A stretch of 64,000 nucleotides of DNA, taken from contig CANQQY010000002.1 of assembly GCA_947626105.1 (NCBI GenBank), positions 37,083 to 101,082 on the forward strand. Direction: 5' to 3'. A program made the translations under genes and the position numbers. The notes under the pieces were generated by a model, which made no database searches, was not told the DNA's origin, and saw only the letters and a program-made list of their open reading frames with translations. This document shows positions 17,448 through 25,551 of the stretch, in pieces. The stretch's first letter is position 1, and every line of letters starts with the position of its first letter. Source of the DNA: an uncultured Clostridia bacterium (GTDB lineage: Bacteria > Bacillota > Clostridia > Christensenellales > Borkfalkiaceae).

Positions 17448-18004
17448 AGTTGCTCCTTCAAGGCGGCGAGCGCGCGCCCGCGATGGGACACGCTGTTCTT
17501 TTCCGCTTCTGCCGCCTCCGCAAAGGTCATGCCGAGATCGTCGGAGAGGAAGAGCGGATCGTACCCGAACCCACCCGCGCCCCGCGCCTCATGCAGGATC
17601 GAGCCGTAGGTACGCCCCTCGGCGGTCAGTTCTCTGCCGTCGGGGAACACCAGCGCGACGGCACAGCAAAAATGGGCACGGCGATCCTCTGTATTTCCCA
17701 ACTTTTCCAGAAGAAGGGCGCGGTTGCCCGTATCTCCCTTCCCCGAAAAACGGGCGCTGAAAATCCCGGGGGCGCCGCCGAGGGCGTCCACGCAGAGCCC
17801 CGAATCGTCCGCAAGGGCGGGAAGCGAGGTCGCCTCTGCGACGGCACGCGCCTTGATGAGAGCATTTTCGAGAAAGGTGCTCCCCGTCTCTTCCGGTTCG
17901 CCGAAGAACCCCGCCTCGGCGGCGGATAACACTTCGAACCCGCCGAGGATCTCTCTGATCTCTTTGAGTTTATGGGCATTGCCCGTTGCAGCTACAATTT
18001 TCAT
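17444..18004 (-). CDS. rdgB: Non-canonical purine NTP pyrophosphatase (RdgB/HAM1)
   Basis: 186 residues starting KIVAATGNAHKLKEI, with the family blocks ENALIKA, ADDSGLCVDAL, GIFSARF, GAGGFGYDPLF and the C-terminal SHRGRAL. It cleaves dITP, XTP and ITP. Two ATGs are adjacent (18007 and 18004) behind AAAAGGA; the second gives the canonical N-terminus. The next 800 bp upstream are repeats. Confidence 0.95.
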   Translation of the reverse strand: MKIVAATGNAHKLKEIREILGGFEVLSAAEAGFFGEPEETGSTFLENALIKARAVAEATSLPALADDSGLCVDALGGAPGIFSARFSGKGDTGNRALLLEKLGNTEDRRAHFCCAVALVFPDGRELTAEGRTYGSILHEARGAGGFGYDPLFLSDDLGMTFAEAAEAEKNSVSHRGRALAALKEQL

Positions 18005-18029
18005 CATTTTTTCCTTTTGGGGTTCAATT

Positions 18030-18180
18030 TGCAGGGCGTATGAAGCCCTACCCCCCTGGGGGGAGGGTGGATTTGCGTAGCAAAGACGGATGGGGGGAAT
18101 TAGGTGAACATGATCCCCCCCACCACCGCCTGTGGCGGAGCCTCCCCCCGTAGGGGGTAGGCCTTTTTCTCGGCGCCCCC
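18030..18180. repeat. Intergenic repeats, family B
   Basis: GCCCTACCCCCCTGGGGGGA is followed by GTAGCAAAGACGGATGGGGG and the hairpin CACCGCCTGTGGCGG / GCCTCCCCCCGTAGGGGGTA. The blocks recur near 25.2-25.4, 33.1 and 53.6-53.7 kb. Confidence 0.75.
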
Positions 18181-18600
18181 TTGAGGGGAAAATTTTGCAT
18201 TCTGCCAAAGGTTGATAATCTTTGGCGCAAAATTTTCTTGGCATTTGCCCATATGCTCGGGCAAATGCTGACCGCCCCGCCCGCACGTTCTTTTGTAGTC
18301 GAAGGGCGGCACGAGCGGCTTTGCCGCGAAGTTACGCGGGTCTCTACCCGCATGAGACGCTGTCACCGCAGGCGACTGAAGGGGTGTCGTTCTGATCACG
18401 TCATGGTGAGCTTGTCGCCCCGCCCGCACTTCTTTTGTGCTACTAAGGGCGGCACGAGGAGCATAAGCGACGAAGTAACCATCACCTTATTTATAATGCG
18501 GTGATCCTTCGACACGCCGCAAGAACAGCGGCGGCTACTTCGCGCCAAGAACGGCGCTTGTGCCGCGCTTAGTGCAATAGAATGCGCGCGGGGCAGGATG
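18181..18600. repeat. Intergenic repeats, family D and long hairpins
   Basis: A long hairpin GAAAATTTTGC / GCAAAATTTTC (about 18189-18238) encloses GCCAAAG / CTTTGGC. Then come two GCCCGCAC...GGGCGGCACGAG modules (18283-18325 and 18421-18460), a TCACCGCAGGCGACTGAAGG block, and a GTGCCGCGCTTAG...AATGCGCGCGGGGC module near 18555-18595. Similar modules occur at 33.18-33.33 kb. No gene seen. Confidence 0.65.
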
Positions 18601-18676
18601 ACGCAATGAATCACCAAGAGACCGCCCTTCGTTCTGAATTACTGCGCGAAGCAAAACCACGCTTTTGCGGCAGCGC

Positions 18677-18812
18677 ACTCAATTTGCCGAACCCCTTCGG
18701 CTTACTGTCCTGTGAAACAGAACAGGGACGGCCGAATCGCTTTTACAAGGCAAAAAAACTAACCCCTCGCTCGTATTTCTTTGCACAGCAAAGAAATCGA
18801 GCGAAACAATCG
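18677..18812 (+). repeat. Structured repeat, family E copy 1
   Basis: Order of blocks: hairpin GCCGAA-CCCC-TTCGGC, TACTGTCCTGTGAAACAG, GGCCGAATCGCTTTTACAAG, TAACCCCTCGCTCG, and hairpin TATTTCTTTGC / GCAAAGAAAT closed by CTCG/CGAG. It ends ten bases from the mgtE stop, on the opposite strand. It may double as the mgtE terminator. Confidence 0.7.
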
Positions 18813-18824
18813 AGCGAAATATAA

Positions 18825-20480
18825 TCAAAGGATCGCCGCCGAAAGGCCGCAGAGAATAAGCAGCGAGAGCGCGTCTACGATGGTAGTGATGAAAGGCGAG
18901 GCGACAGCCGCGGGATCGAGCTTCAACTTTTTCACAAGAAGCGGGAGCATGCACCCGACGAACTTCGCCATAATGACGGTACAAAAGAGGCCGAACGAGA
19001 CGACAAGGCAGGGAATGACGGTATACCCCTCAAAGCCGAACAGCAACCTGTCGATCAGCTGTAATTTCGCAAAACAGGCGACGGAGAGCGTTGCCGAGAG
19101 CAGAAGAGAGACGCGCATCTCCTTCCATAGGACTTTCGGCGTGTCCTTCGTCGTCAGCTCTCCGAGCGCGAGCGAGCGGATGACCGTGACGGAAGCCTGC
19201 GAGCCCGAATTCCCGCCCGTATCCATCAACATGGGGACGCAGGCGAGCATCGCCGTCGTGAGCATGCTCTCGAATTTATTCAGGATCAGCCCCGTAAAGG
19301 TCGCCGAGACCAAGAGGATCAACAGCCACGGGACGCGGTTTTTGTAGATCGAAAAGACGCTCGTTTTCAAATAGGGCTTCTGCGCGGGCAAAATTGCCGC
19401 CATCCTCTCGATATCCTCGGTGTTTTCCTCTTCGATGACGTCCATTGCGTCGTCGACGGTGACGATCCCGACGAGCCGTCTCTCGTCGTCCACGACGGGG
19501 ATCGCAAGGAAGCCGTAATCGGAGATCTTCCGCGCGACCGCTTCCTTATCGTCCTTGGTGTTGACGTAGATGACGTTATCCTCCATGATCTCGGCGATCT
19601 GCGCCTCTTTTTTGGCGAGCATGAGATCTTTCGCGGTGACGAGCCCGATGAGCTTATTGGACGTATCCGTCACATAACAGGTATAGATCGTCTCCTTGTC
19701 GATCGCCGTCTCGCGGATGCGGTCGAACGCCCGTTCCACAGTCATATCGGGCAGGAAGCGCACGAATTCGATCGTCATGATGCTTCCCGCGCTGTCCTTG
19801 GGATACTTCAAAATTTCATTGATATAGGCGCGGGTCTCGCTGTCGCTCTGCGCAAGGAGACGCTTGACGACGTTTGCGGGCATTTCCTCGATGAGGTCGA
19901 CGGTATCGTCGAGGAAGAGCTCGTCCATGACCGCCTTGACTTCCTTATCGGTCAGTTTTTTGAGGAGCTTTTCCTGCGTATCGCTCTCGATCTCGACGAA
20001 CATCTGCGCCGCAAGATCCTTGGGCAGGATCCGGAAGAGCAAGGGAAGGTCCTCTTCCTTGACGCTCTCGAAGATCTCCGCGAGGTCGATCTCGTTCATC
20101 GAGGACAGAATGGGCTTTAAGACGGAGAACTTTTTCTCCTCGAGAAGGGCGAGGATCTCCTCCTCTTCCGCGATCCGCCGCGCGGCGGTCTCGGGCATAT
20201 CTTCGATAATATCGACGGTATCCTCGACGGAGACGTCCTCCATCACCTCTTGAAGTTCGTCGTCGTGCAATCCCTCGACGATCTTTTCCTGCACGGGCGC
20301 GTCGAGAAGCACGATGATCCCGGCGAGGGTATCGCTCTCGAGCGCGCGGGCAAGGGGGACGAGATCCTCCCCCGCCTCGGATAAAATTTGCGCCGCCTCT
20401 TCGGGAGATATTTTCTCGAGAAGTTCGGCGGCGGACTCGTAATCTTTTGCAGCAAGAAGCTGCTTGATCTCATCAGACAT
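18825..20480 (-). CDS. mgtE: Magnesium transporter MgtE
   Basis: 551 residues: an MgtE_N superhelical domain (about 1-130), two CBS domains (about 135-260) and a C-terminal membrane domain of five helices (about 285-551) with the MDTGGNSGSQAS segment of the pore. MgtE is a Mg2+ channel gated by cytosolic Mg2+ through the CBS domains. The ATG at 20480 follows GCGGAGGTG; an upstream ATG at 20513 has no such site. The mRNA has a leader of about 205 nt with a small open frame and a long hairpin. Confidence 0.95.
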   Translation of the reverse strand: MSDEIKQLLAAKDYESAAELLEKISPEEAAQILSEAGEDLVPLARALESDTLAGIIVLLDAPVQEKIVEGLHDDELQEVMEDVSVEDTVDIIEDMPETAARRIAEEEEILALLEEKKFSVLKPILSSMNEIDLAEIFESVKEEDLPLLFRILPKDLAAQMFVEIESDTQEKLLKKLTDKEVKAVMDELFLDDTVDLIEEMPANVVKRLLAQSDSETRAYINEILKYPKDSAGSIMTIEFVRFLPDMTVERAFDRIRETAIDKETIYTCYVTDTSNKLIGLVTAKDLMLAKKEAQIAEIMEDNVIYVNTKDDKEAVARKISDYGFLAIPVVDDERRLVGIVTVDDAMDVIEEENTEDIERMAAILPAQKPYLKTSVFSIYKNRVPWLLILLVSATFTGLILNKFESMLTTAMLACVPMLMDTGGNSGSQASVTVIRSLALGELTTKDTPKVLWKEMRVSLLLSATLSVACFAKLQLIDRLLFGFEGYTVIPCLVVSFGLFCTVIMAKFVGCMLPLLVKKLKLDPAAVASPFITTIVDALSLLILCGLSAAIL

Positions 20481-20540
20481 GATCCACCTCCGCAGTTTTG
20501 GAAAGAAGTTCAAACACGCAGACGCGGAAACAGCCCCGTA

Positions 20541-20606
20541 CTATGCGGAACATGCCGCAAAATACGGAGATTCCCATGCGTCCACGCGGCTACTTCGTCC
20601 TTTCAC
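20541..20606 (-). CDS. Candidate 21-codon leader peptide upstream of mgtE
   Basis: GTG at 20606 is preceded at 8 bases by a full AAGGAGG (20621-20615). The frame runs 21 codons to TAG at 20541 and encodes a peptide with Trp11, Pro14, Tyr15, Phe16 and Cys19. Its last codons lie in the TGCGG/CCGCA apical stem of the leader hairpin, so its translation would open that stem. It sits between a consensus promoter and mgtE, 60 nt before the mgtE ATG. I infer a regulatory uORF; no known leader peptide is matched. Confidence 0.45.
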   Translation of the reverse strand: MKGRSSRVDAWESPYFAACSA

Positions 20607-20692
20607 GGCTTTTTCCTCCTTGTTTTTTTTTGCGATAGTCCTCTCGGCGACCCTTGAGGGGGTGTCGTTCAAAATCGCATGACACCTTTTTT

Positions 20693-20721
20693 ATTATACG
20701 CACGCGGCGCAAAAAAGTCAA
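20693..20721 (-). promoter_or_regulatory. Promoter of mgtE
   Basis: Minus-strand TTGACT (20721-20716), 17-bp spacer, TATAAT (20698-20693). The -35 overlaps the adenine deaminase stop codon, so mgtE is separately transcribed. Confidence 0.8.
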
Positions 20722-22445
20722 TCGTTTTCAGTTTCTTCCAAGGGGACGAACCTGCCCTTTTCGCAGTCGTAGAGCCCCTTGTCCGTGAGTTTCAGCTTGG
20801 GAATGACGGGGAGTGCCAAAAAGGCGAGGGACATGAAGGGGTCGAAGCCCTCTTTTACCCCCATTCCGCGGGCATAGCCTTCCATTTCCCCGACGCGGCG
20901 GACGACTTCCTCCGCGGGCGCGGAGCTCATGAGCCCCGCGATATCGAGTGCAAAAACTTCTTCCCTCTCACTGCTGACAAGCGCCATTCCGCCGCCCGCC
21001 TCTTTGAGAAGCGCAACAACGCGCGCCATTGCGCCGTCGTCGTCCCCGATGACGATAAGATTATGGCTGTCGTGCGCGACGGTGATGCCGATCGCGCCGC
21101 CCTTGAAGCCGAAGCCCTTGACGAGCCCGAGCCCGATGCGTCCCGTCGCGAAGTGCCGCTCTACGACGGCGAGTTTGAGAAGATCGCTCCCCTTCACGCA
21201 AAGCTCGCCTTGGGGAACGTCGCAGAGGACTTCGGACGTATAGAGCGAGCGCGGGGTCATTCCGATGGCGCGGACCGTGCCGCCCTTTGTCACGATCTTG
21301 AAGTCCGAAGGACAGACGTCCTTTACATGCACGGTATTTTGAACTGCGGCGGGCAGATAGCGGGAAGCGCTCTCAAAGAGCGGTTTCCCCCCTTCGGCGA
21401 CCTTAACGCCCCGCTTCCACACGCAATGAACGGAGAAATCAACGAGGTCGTCAATGAGTATCATGTCCGCAAAGTACCCGGGCGCGATCGCGCCGAGGTC
21501 TCGGACATGGTAGCAGGTTGCGGGGTTGATCGTTGCCATGGGTATCGCGTAGCGCGCGGGAAGTCCCGCCTTGACAAGACGGGCGAGCGCGCCGTTGATA
21601 TGCCCGCGGCTCAAATCCTCGGCATGCTTATCATCCGAGCAGAGAAGGAAGGAGCGGAAGTTATACCCGTCCACCGCCGCCACTCCCTCGGAGACGCTTT
21701 CCGTCGAAGAGCCGACGCGGATCATCACATACATGCCGCGCGCCGCCTTCTCCCGAAACTCTTCCGCGGTGAGGCATTCGTGGTCGGTCTTGATCCCCGC
21801 GCAGAGATAGGCGCCGAGAGCGGCTCCCGTGAGCGCGGGCGCATGGCCGTCCACGATTTTCCCTTCTTTCTTTGCCGCCTCTAATTTTCTCAAAACGTCG
21901 CCGTCGCACCCGAGGACGCCCGGGAAATTCATCATTTCGCCGAGGCCCGAAAAGAGATCCCTTCCGAGCTCCTCTTCCGTCTCCCTGCCGTCGATGCGCG
22001 CGCCGCTCGTTTCGAACGGGGTCGCGGGAACGCAGGAAGGAAGCTGCATCAGCACATCGAGCACGGGCGCGCCGTCCTTTGTCACTCTTCCGAGCGCCTC
22101 TTTGATGTACTCCGCCCCGCCGATGCCGCAGACGTTGACGATCTCATGCGGGTCGGCGACGACCGTCCCCGTTCCGTGCGGCACGGCAAGCGCCGTGAAC
22201 GCCTCGGGGGAGAGCATACTGCTCTCGACATGGATATGCGACTCGAAAAAACTCGGCAGAAGATATCTTCCCCCGCCGTCATAGATCTCCTTTCCCTCGT
22301 AATCGCCGATCCCGACGATCTTCCCGTCCGCAACGCCGACGCTGCCCGTCTCGGTCTCCCCCGTAAAAACGTTGAACACCTTGACGTTTTTGACAACAAG
22401 GTCGCATTTCTCCCGCCCCAAGGCGCAATCAATGAGGTGTTTCAT
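20718..22445 (-). CDS. ade: Adenine deaminase
   Basis: 575 residues with amidohydrolase metal motifs SHIHVESSM and VADPHEIVN and the C-terminal adenine deaminase domain. It converts adenine to hypoxanthine and ammonia in purine salvage. The start codon at 22445 has a -10 box 6 nt upstream and so is probably read from a leaderless mRNA. The aspS terminator lies immediately before this promoter. Confidence 0.94.
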   Translation of the reverse strand: MKHLIDCALGREKCDLVVKNVKVFNVFTGETETGSVGVADGKIVGIGDYEGKEIYDGGGRYLLPSFFESHIHVESSMLSPEAFTALAVPHGTGTVVADPHEIVNVCGIGGAEYIKEALGRVTKDGAPVLDVLMQLPSCVPATPFETSGARIDGRETEEELGRDLFSGLGEMMNFPGVLGCDGDVLRKLEAAKKEGKIVDGHAPALTGAALGAYLCAGIKTDHECLTAEEFREKAARGMYVMIRVGSSTESVSEGVAAVDGYNFRSFLLCSDDKHAEDLSRGHINGALARLVKAGLPARYAIPMATINPATCYHVRDLGAIAPGYFADMILIDDLVDFSVHCVWKRGVKVAEGGKPLFESASRYLPAAVQNTVHVKDVCPSDFKIVTKGGTVRAIGMTPRSLYTSEVLCDVPQGELCVKGSDLLKLAVVERHFATGRIGLGLVKGFGFKGGAIGITVAHDSHNLIVIGDDDGAMARVVALLKEAGGGMALVSSEREEVFALDIAGLMSSAPAEEVVRRVGEMEGYARGMGVKEGFDPFMSLAFLALPVIPKLKLTDKGLYDCEKGRFVPLEETEND

Positions 22446-22451
22446 GCCTTC

Positions 22452-22480
22452 ATTGTATCATATTCGCCTTTTTTTATCAA
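22452..22480 (-). promoter_or_regulatory. Promoter of ade (leaderless type)
   Basis: Minus-strand TTGATA (22480-22475), 17-bp spacer, TACAAT (22457-22452), then 6 nt to the ATG. Confidence 0.75.
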
Positions 22481-22481
22481 G

Positions 22482-22506
22482 CAAAAGGGACAGGAAAACC
22501 TGTCCC
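22482..22506 (-). terminator. Terminator of aspS
   Basis: GGGACAGG-tttt-CCTGTCCC followed by TTTTG on the minus strand, seven bases after the aspS stop. Confidence 0.85.
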
Positions 22507-22512
22507 GTCCCT

Positions 22513-24261
22513 TTATTTCTTTTTGAGTTCGATGTGCACTTCGTCGAGCTGTTTCTTTTCTACGGGGGAAGGCGCATTCATGAGCAGATCCCGCGCCTTG
22601 GCGTTCATGGGGAAGGGAATGACTTCGCGGATATTCGTCGTATCTGCGATGAGCATCACCATTCTGTCCACCCCGGGCGCGACGCCCGCGTGCGGAGGAG
22701 CGCCGTATTCGAACGCCTGATAGAGGGCGGGGAATTTCTTCACGACTTCCTCTTTCCCGAGCCCGACGAGCGAAAACGCTTTGAGCATGATCTCGGGGTC
22801 GTGGTTGCGCACCGCGCCCGAACTAAGTTCCACGCCGTTGCAGACGATGTCGTACTGATATGCCAGAATTTTCAGGGGATCCTGTTCAAACGCCTTCATC
22901 CCGCCCTGCGGCATGGAGAAAGGATTGTGGCAGAATTCGAGCTGCCCGCTCTCCTCGCCGATCTCGTACATGGGGAAATCGACGATCCAGCAGAACCTGT
23001 ATACGTTCTTTTCGAGAAGGTCGAGCCCCACCCCGAGCATTGTCCGGAGGATCCCCGCACGCTTTTGAACGGTTTGGAGCTTGTCCTCCGCGACGAGCGC
23101 GACGAACGCGTCTTTTTCGACGCCGAGCGATGTTTTCCATGCCCCGGCGTTTTCGGCGACGAACTTCGCGATCCCGCCCGCGGGCGCGCCGTTCTCGTCG
23201 AGTTTGAACCAATACATCGCGCCGCCTTCCGTCTTGATCTTGAACTCTTCCGCCGTCTTATCGATCCACTTTCTGGGCACATTCACGCCGCTGACGACGA
23301 TCGCCTTGACGCGCTTCCCCCCCATGAGGGGTTCGAACCCGCAGCCTGCCGCAAGCTCGGTCACATCCGTGATGAGGAGCGGGTTGCGCAGATCCGGCTT
23401 GTCGGAACCGTAGACGTCCAGCGCGGTGAGATAGGGAATGCGGCGGAAGGGCGGCTTGTCCGCTTCCCAGCCGCTGTATTTTGCGAACACGGGCGGAAGC
23501 ACCTTTTCGAGCACGGCGAACACGTCCTCCTGTTCCGCAAACGCCATTTCGATATCGAGCTGATAAAATTCGCCCGGGGAACGGTCTGCCCTCGCGTCCT
23601 CGTCGCGGAAACAGGGCGCGATCTGGAAATATTTATCGAAGCCCGAGCACATCAAGAGCTGTTTATACTGCTGGGGAGCCTGCGGGAGCGCATAGAACTC
23701 TCCCGGATAAATGCGGCTGGGGACGATGTAATCCCGCGCCCCCTCGGGCGAGGAGCTCGTGAGAATGGGCGTGGAGATCTCCATGAAGCCCTGCTCGGTC
23801 ATGAGCCGTCTCAAATCCGCAACGATCTTCGAGCGCAGAACGATCTTGTCGCGCACGGCGGGATTGCGGAGGTCGAGGAACCGGTAGCGAAGGCGGGCGT
23901 CCTCCCCCGCTTCGACGGAATGGGAGACTTCAAAGGGAAGCGCCTGCGTCATGCGCCTGCCGAGGACTTCCACCTTTTCGGGGATGATCTCGATGAGTCC
24001 CGTGGGGAGCTTCTCGTTGGGCGAAGAGCGGAGCGCAACGGTCCCCTCGACAGAGACGGTGGACTCGGTGGGAATGTCGCGGAGCTGCGAAATGCAGGGC
24101 TCGGCTTCCGCGACGACCTGCGTCGTGCCGTAGAAATCCCGCAGAACGGCGAAAAGAAGGCCGCCCTTGTCGCGCTTGCTGTCCAGCCAGCCGGCAATTT
24201 TGACCTTCTTGCCCACGTCGGACGCGCGCAATTCGTTACAGTTATGTGTTCTGAATGACAT
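22513..24261 (-). CDS. aspS: Aspartyl-tRNA synthetase
   Basis: 582 residues, bacterial-type class II synthetase. It has an OB-fold anticodon domain (about 1-105), motif 2 FRDEDARADR, the bacterial GAD insertion (about 285-420) and motif 3 APGVDRMVML near the C-terminus. It charges tRNA-Asp. The ATG at 24261 begins the conserved MSFRTHNCNELR; a longer frame to 24321 lacks support. No T-box fits in the short leader. Ribosome binding must use a weak ACAGG. Confidence 0.95.
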   Translation of the reverse strand: MSFRTHNCNELRASDVGKKVKIAGWLDSKRDKGGLLFAVLRDFYGTTQVVAEAEPCISQLRDIPTESTVSVEGTVALRSSPNEKLPTGLIEIIPEKVEVLGRRMTQALPFEVSHSVEAGEDARLRYRFLDLRNPAVRDKIVLRSKIVADLRRLMTEQGFMEISTPILTSSSPEGARDYIVPSRIYPGEFYALPQAPQQYKQLLMCSGFDKYFQIAPCFRDEDARADRSPGEFYQLDIEMAFAEQEDVFAVLEKVLPPVFAKYSGWEADKPPFRRIPYLTALDVYGSDKPDLRNPLLITDVTELAAGCGFEPLMGGKRVKAIVVSGVNVPRKWIDKTAEEFKIKTEGGAMYWFKLDENGAPAGGIAKFVAENAGAWKTSLGVEKDAFVALVAEDKLQTVQKRAGILRTMLGVGLDLLEKNVYRFCWIVDFPMYEIGEESGQLEFCHNPFSMPQGGMKAFEQDPLKILAYQYDIVCNGVELSSGAVRNHDPEIMLKAFSLVGLGKEEVVKKFPALYQAFEYGAPPHAGVAPGVDRMVMLIADTTNIREVIPFPMNAKARDLLMNAPSPVEKKQLDEVHIELKKK

Positions 24262-24292
24262 ATTGTTACCTGTCTCAAAAAAATTTTCCTTT

Positions 24293-24321
24293 ATTGTATG
24301 CCATTGTTCCCGAAAAGTCAA
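24293..24321 (-). promoter_or_regulatory. Promoter of aspS
   Basis: Minus-strand TTGACT (24321-24316), 17-bp spacer, TACAAT (24298-24293). It overlaps the stop codon of the upstream gene. Confidence 0.75.
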
Positions 24322-24785
24322 GTTTTTGACCGATCTTTTTCGTCCTCTTCCTCCTCTATGGCGATCTCGCGCACGTCCTTCCCGTGTTTTTTCGCATAGG
24401 TGACGGCGTTATACGCCCCGCCGAACGGAAAGACGACTCCCGACAGGATAACGTCCGCCTTTTTTACGAGCAATTTGTTCGTCTCGACGATCGCATACTG
24501 CGGCGGCACCTTCCGTTCCAGAAGATAGACGGAATCGTCAAAACAGGGCGGAAGCCAAAATTCTCCGTTCGGATGATAGGAGAGCGCCATTGTCAGCCTG
24601 ATCTGCGGGAACTCCGCTTTGAGTTTTTTTACGATTTCACAGCATAGAGTGTCGAAATTGCCGCGATAGCCGCTGTAAAAACAACATACGCCGCTTTCGA
24701 TCAGTTCCAAGATCGCGTTTTCGATCTTTTTCTCATTGCTCGAATAGCTGTACTCCGAATGTCCGAAAAATGCGCAAGTGGCCAT
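24318..24785 (-). CDS. SLOG-domain protein of DUF1273-like type
   Basis: 155 residues starting MATCAFFGHSEY, with SGYRGNFD and a GGAYNAVTYAKKHGK C-terminal segment. The FFGHR-like start and Rossmann-type glycine pattern fit the SLOG superfamily (DUF1273/YpsA-like), whose members bind nucleotide-like ligands and act in signalling. The tail is strongly acidic (EEEEDEKD). GGGGGTG precedes the chosen ATG. Function is not established. Confidence 0.65.
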   Translation of the reverse strand: MATCAFFGHSEYSYSSNEKKIENAILELIESGVCCFYSGYRGNFDTLCCEIVKKLKAEFPQIRLTMALSYHPNGEFWLPPCFDDSVYLLERKVPPQYAIVETNKLLVKKADVILSGVVFPFGGAYNAVTYAKKHGKDVREIAIEEEEDEKDRSKT

Positions 24786-24888
24786 ATCTTCACACCCCCG
24801 CATTAGTTTAACATATCAAACGTATGAAAGTCAAAGCGTTTTTGATATTTAACGCAAGAAAATTGCCCAAGATTTATAATGAAAAATC

Positions 24889-25131
24889 ATGAAAGGCGTT
24901 TCTTTAACGGAAGCAGTTGGGATTCGGATCAAAGCATTGCTTCGGGAACAAAATATAACGCAATATTATCTTTGTAAGACGGGCGGCATTCCACGCGCAA
25001 CGGTAAATCTTATTGTCAACGGTAGAGTCAAGTCTCCGCAAATAGATACGATTTATCAAATTGCCGCGACGCTCGGCATATCATTACAGGAATTTTTCGA
25101 CGATCCGATTTTTGATGAAGTCACAGATTAA
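24889..25131 (+). CDS. Small XRE-type helix-turn-helix regulator
   Basis: 80 residues, a single Cro/C1-type domain: SLTEAVGIRIKALLREQNIT, then YYLCKTGGIPRATVNLIVNG and a tail ending EFFDDPIF. The ATG lies 8 nt after TATAAT with no ribosome-binding site, so it is a leaderless candidate. It is transcribed divergently from the SLOG gene and followed by its own terminator. Confidence 0.85.
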   Translation: MKGVSLTEAVGIRIKALLREQNITQYYLCKTGGIPRATVNLIVNGRVKSPQIDTIYQIAATLGISLQEFFDDPIFDEVTD

Positions 25132-25160
25132 AGCCCGTCTCCGCGAGACGGGCTTTTCCT
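25131..25160 (+). terminator. Terminator of the XRE gene
   Basis: AAGCCCGTCT-ccgcg-AGACGGGCTTTTCCTT, starting at the last base of the gene. Confidence 0.85.
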
Positions 25161-25164
25161 TATT

Positions 25165-25400
25165 TTTCGCACATGCCCCCTCCCAAGGAGGGGGGTAGGG
25201 GGGTGGGCAAGAGGCTGCCCCCTTCAAAGGGGGCGGCTCCGCCGTAGGCGGTGGTGGGGGAACCTGCCCCCTTTGAAGGGGGCGGGTGGCACGCAAAGCG
25301 CGTCAGGTGGGGGTTGCCCCCCATTTACCTTATTCCCCCCATCCGTCACGGCTTGCGCCGTGCCACCCTCCCCCCAGAGGGGGTAGGGCTTGGGACATCC
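25165..25400. repeat. Intergenic repeats, family B cluster
   Basis: Alternating palindromes include GCCCCCTCCCAAGGAGGGGG, CTGCCCCCTTCAAAGGGGGC, CGGCTCCGCCGTAGGCGGTG, GGTGGCACGCAAAGCGCGTC and CCCCCCAGAGGGGGTAGGG. The same blocks occur at 18.1, 28.8, 33.1 and 53.6 kb. Confidence 0.8.
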
Positions 25401-25409
25401 GCATCACCC

Positions 25410-25451
25410 TCACCGCAAAATCACCAAATTCTTTTTCGCTCTTGTGATGGC
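25410..25451. repeat. 42-bp direct repeat, left copy (duplicate of a helicase gene 3' end)
   Basis: These 42 bases are identical, in the same orientation, to 27299-27340, which are the last codons and stop of the helicase gene. On the minus strand they spell AITRAKKNLVILR and a stop. The two copies bracket the zinc-ribbon membrane protein gene. Confidence 0.9.
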
Positions 25452-25492
25452 AGCTTCATATGCAAATTTCAGACGGAAATCATCTAAATCAC

Positions 25493-25522
25493 TTGACATA
25501 GACATATTTTTATCTATATAAT
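25493..25522 (+). promoter_or_regulatory. Promoter of the zinc-ribbon gene
   Basis: TTGACA (25493-25498), 18-bp spacer, TATAAT (25517-25522), then TTGGAG ahead of the ATG at 25552. Confidence 0.8.
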
Positions 25523-25551
25523 GAAAACAAAACGAAATATTGGAGAAAAAA

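Noticed and set aside
20481..20700. M-box (ykoK) magnesium riboswitch ahead of mgtE
   Set aside because: The conserved M-box core segments were not found; a different leader structure with a uORF is seen instead.
20679..21884. 401-codon plus-strand open frame over adenine deaminase
   Set aside because: Antisense shadow of ade with no recognisable domain or start signal.
23325..23350. tRNA-like GGTTCGAACCC
   Set aside because: It lies inside aspS coding sequence in a conserved position and no cloverleaf can be drawn around it.
22372..24258. 628-codon plus-strand open frame over aspS
   Set aside because: It is exactly antisense to a well-conserved synthetase, has no ribosome-binding site and its sequence shows no domain; long antisense frames are expected in G+C-rich genes.
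24262..24317. T-box leader ahead of aspS
   Set aside because: The gap is only about 55 bp and contains a promoter; there is no room for a T-box.
25165..25400. CRISPR-like array
   Set aside because: The repeated blocks are palindromic, differ in order and have no regular spacers; they belong to the family B intergenic repeats.
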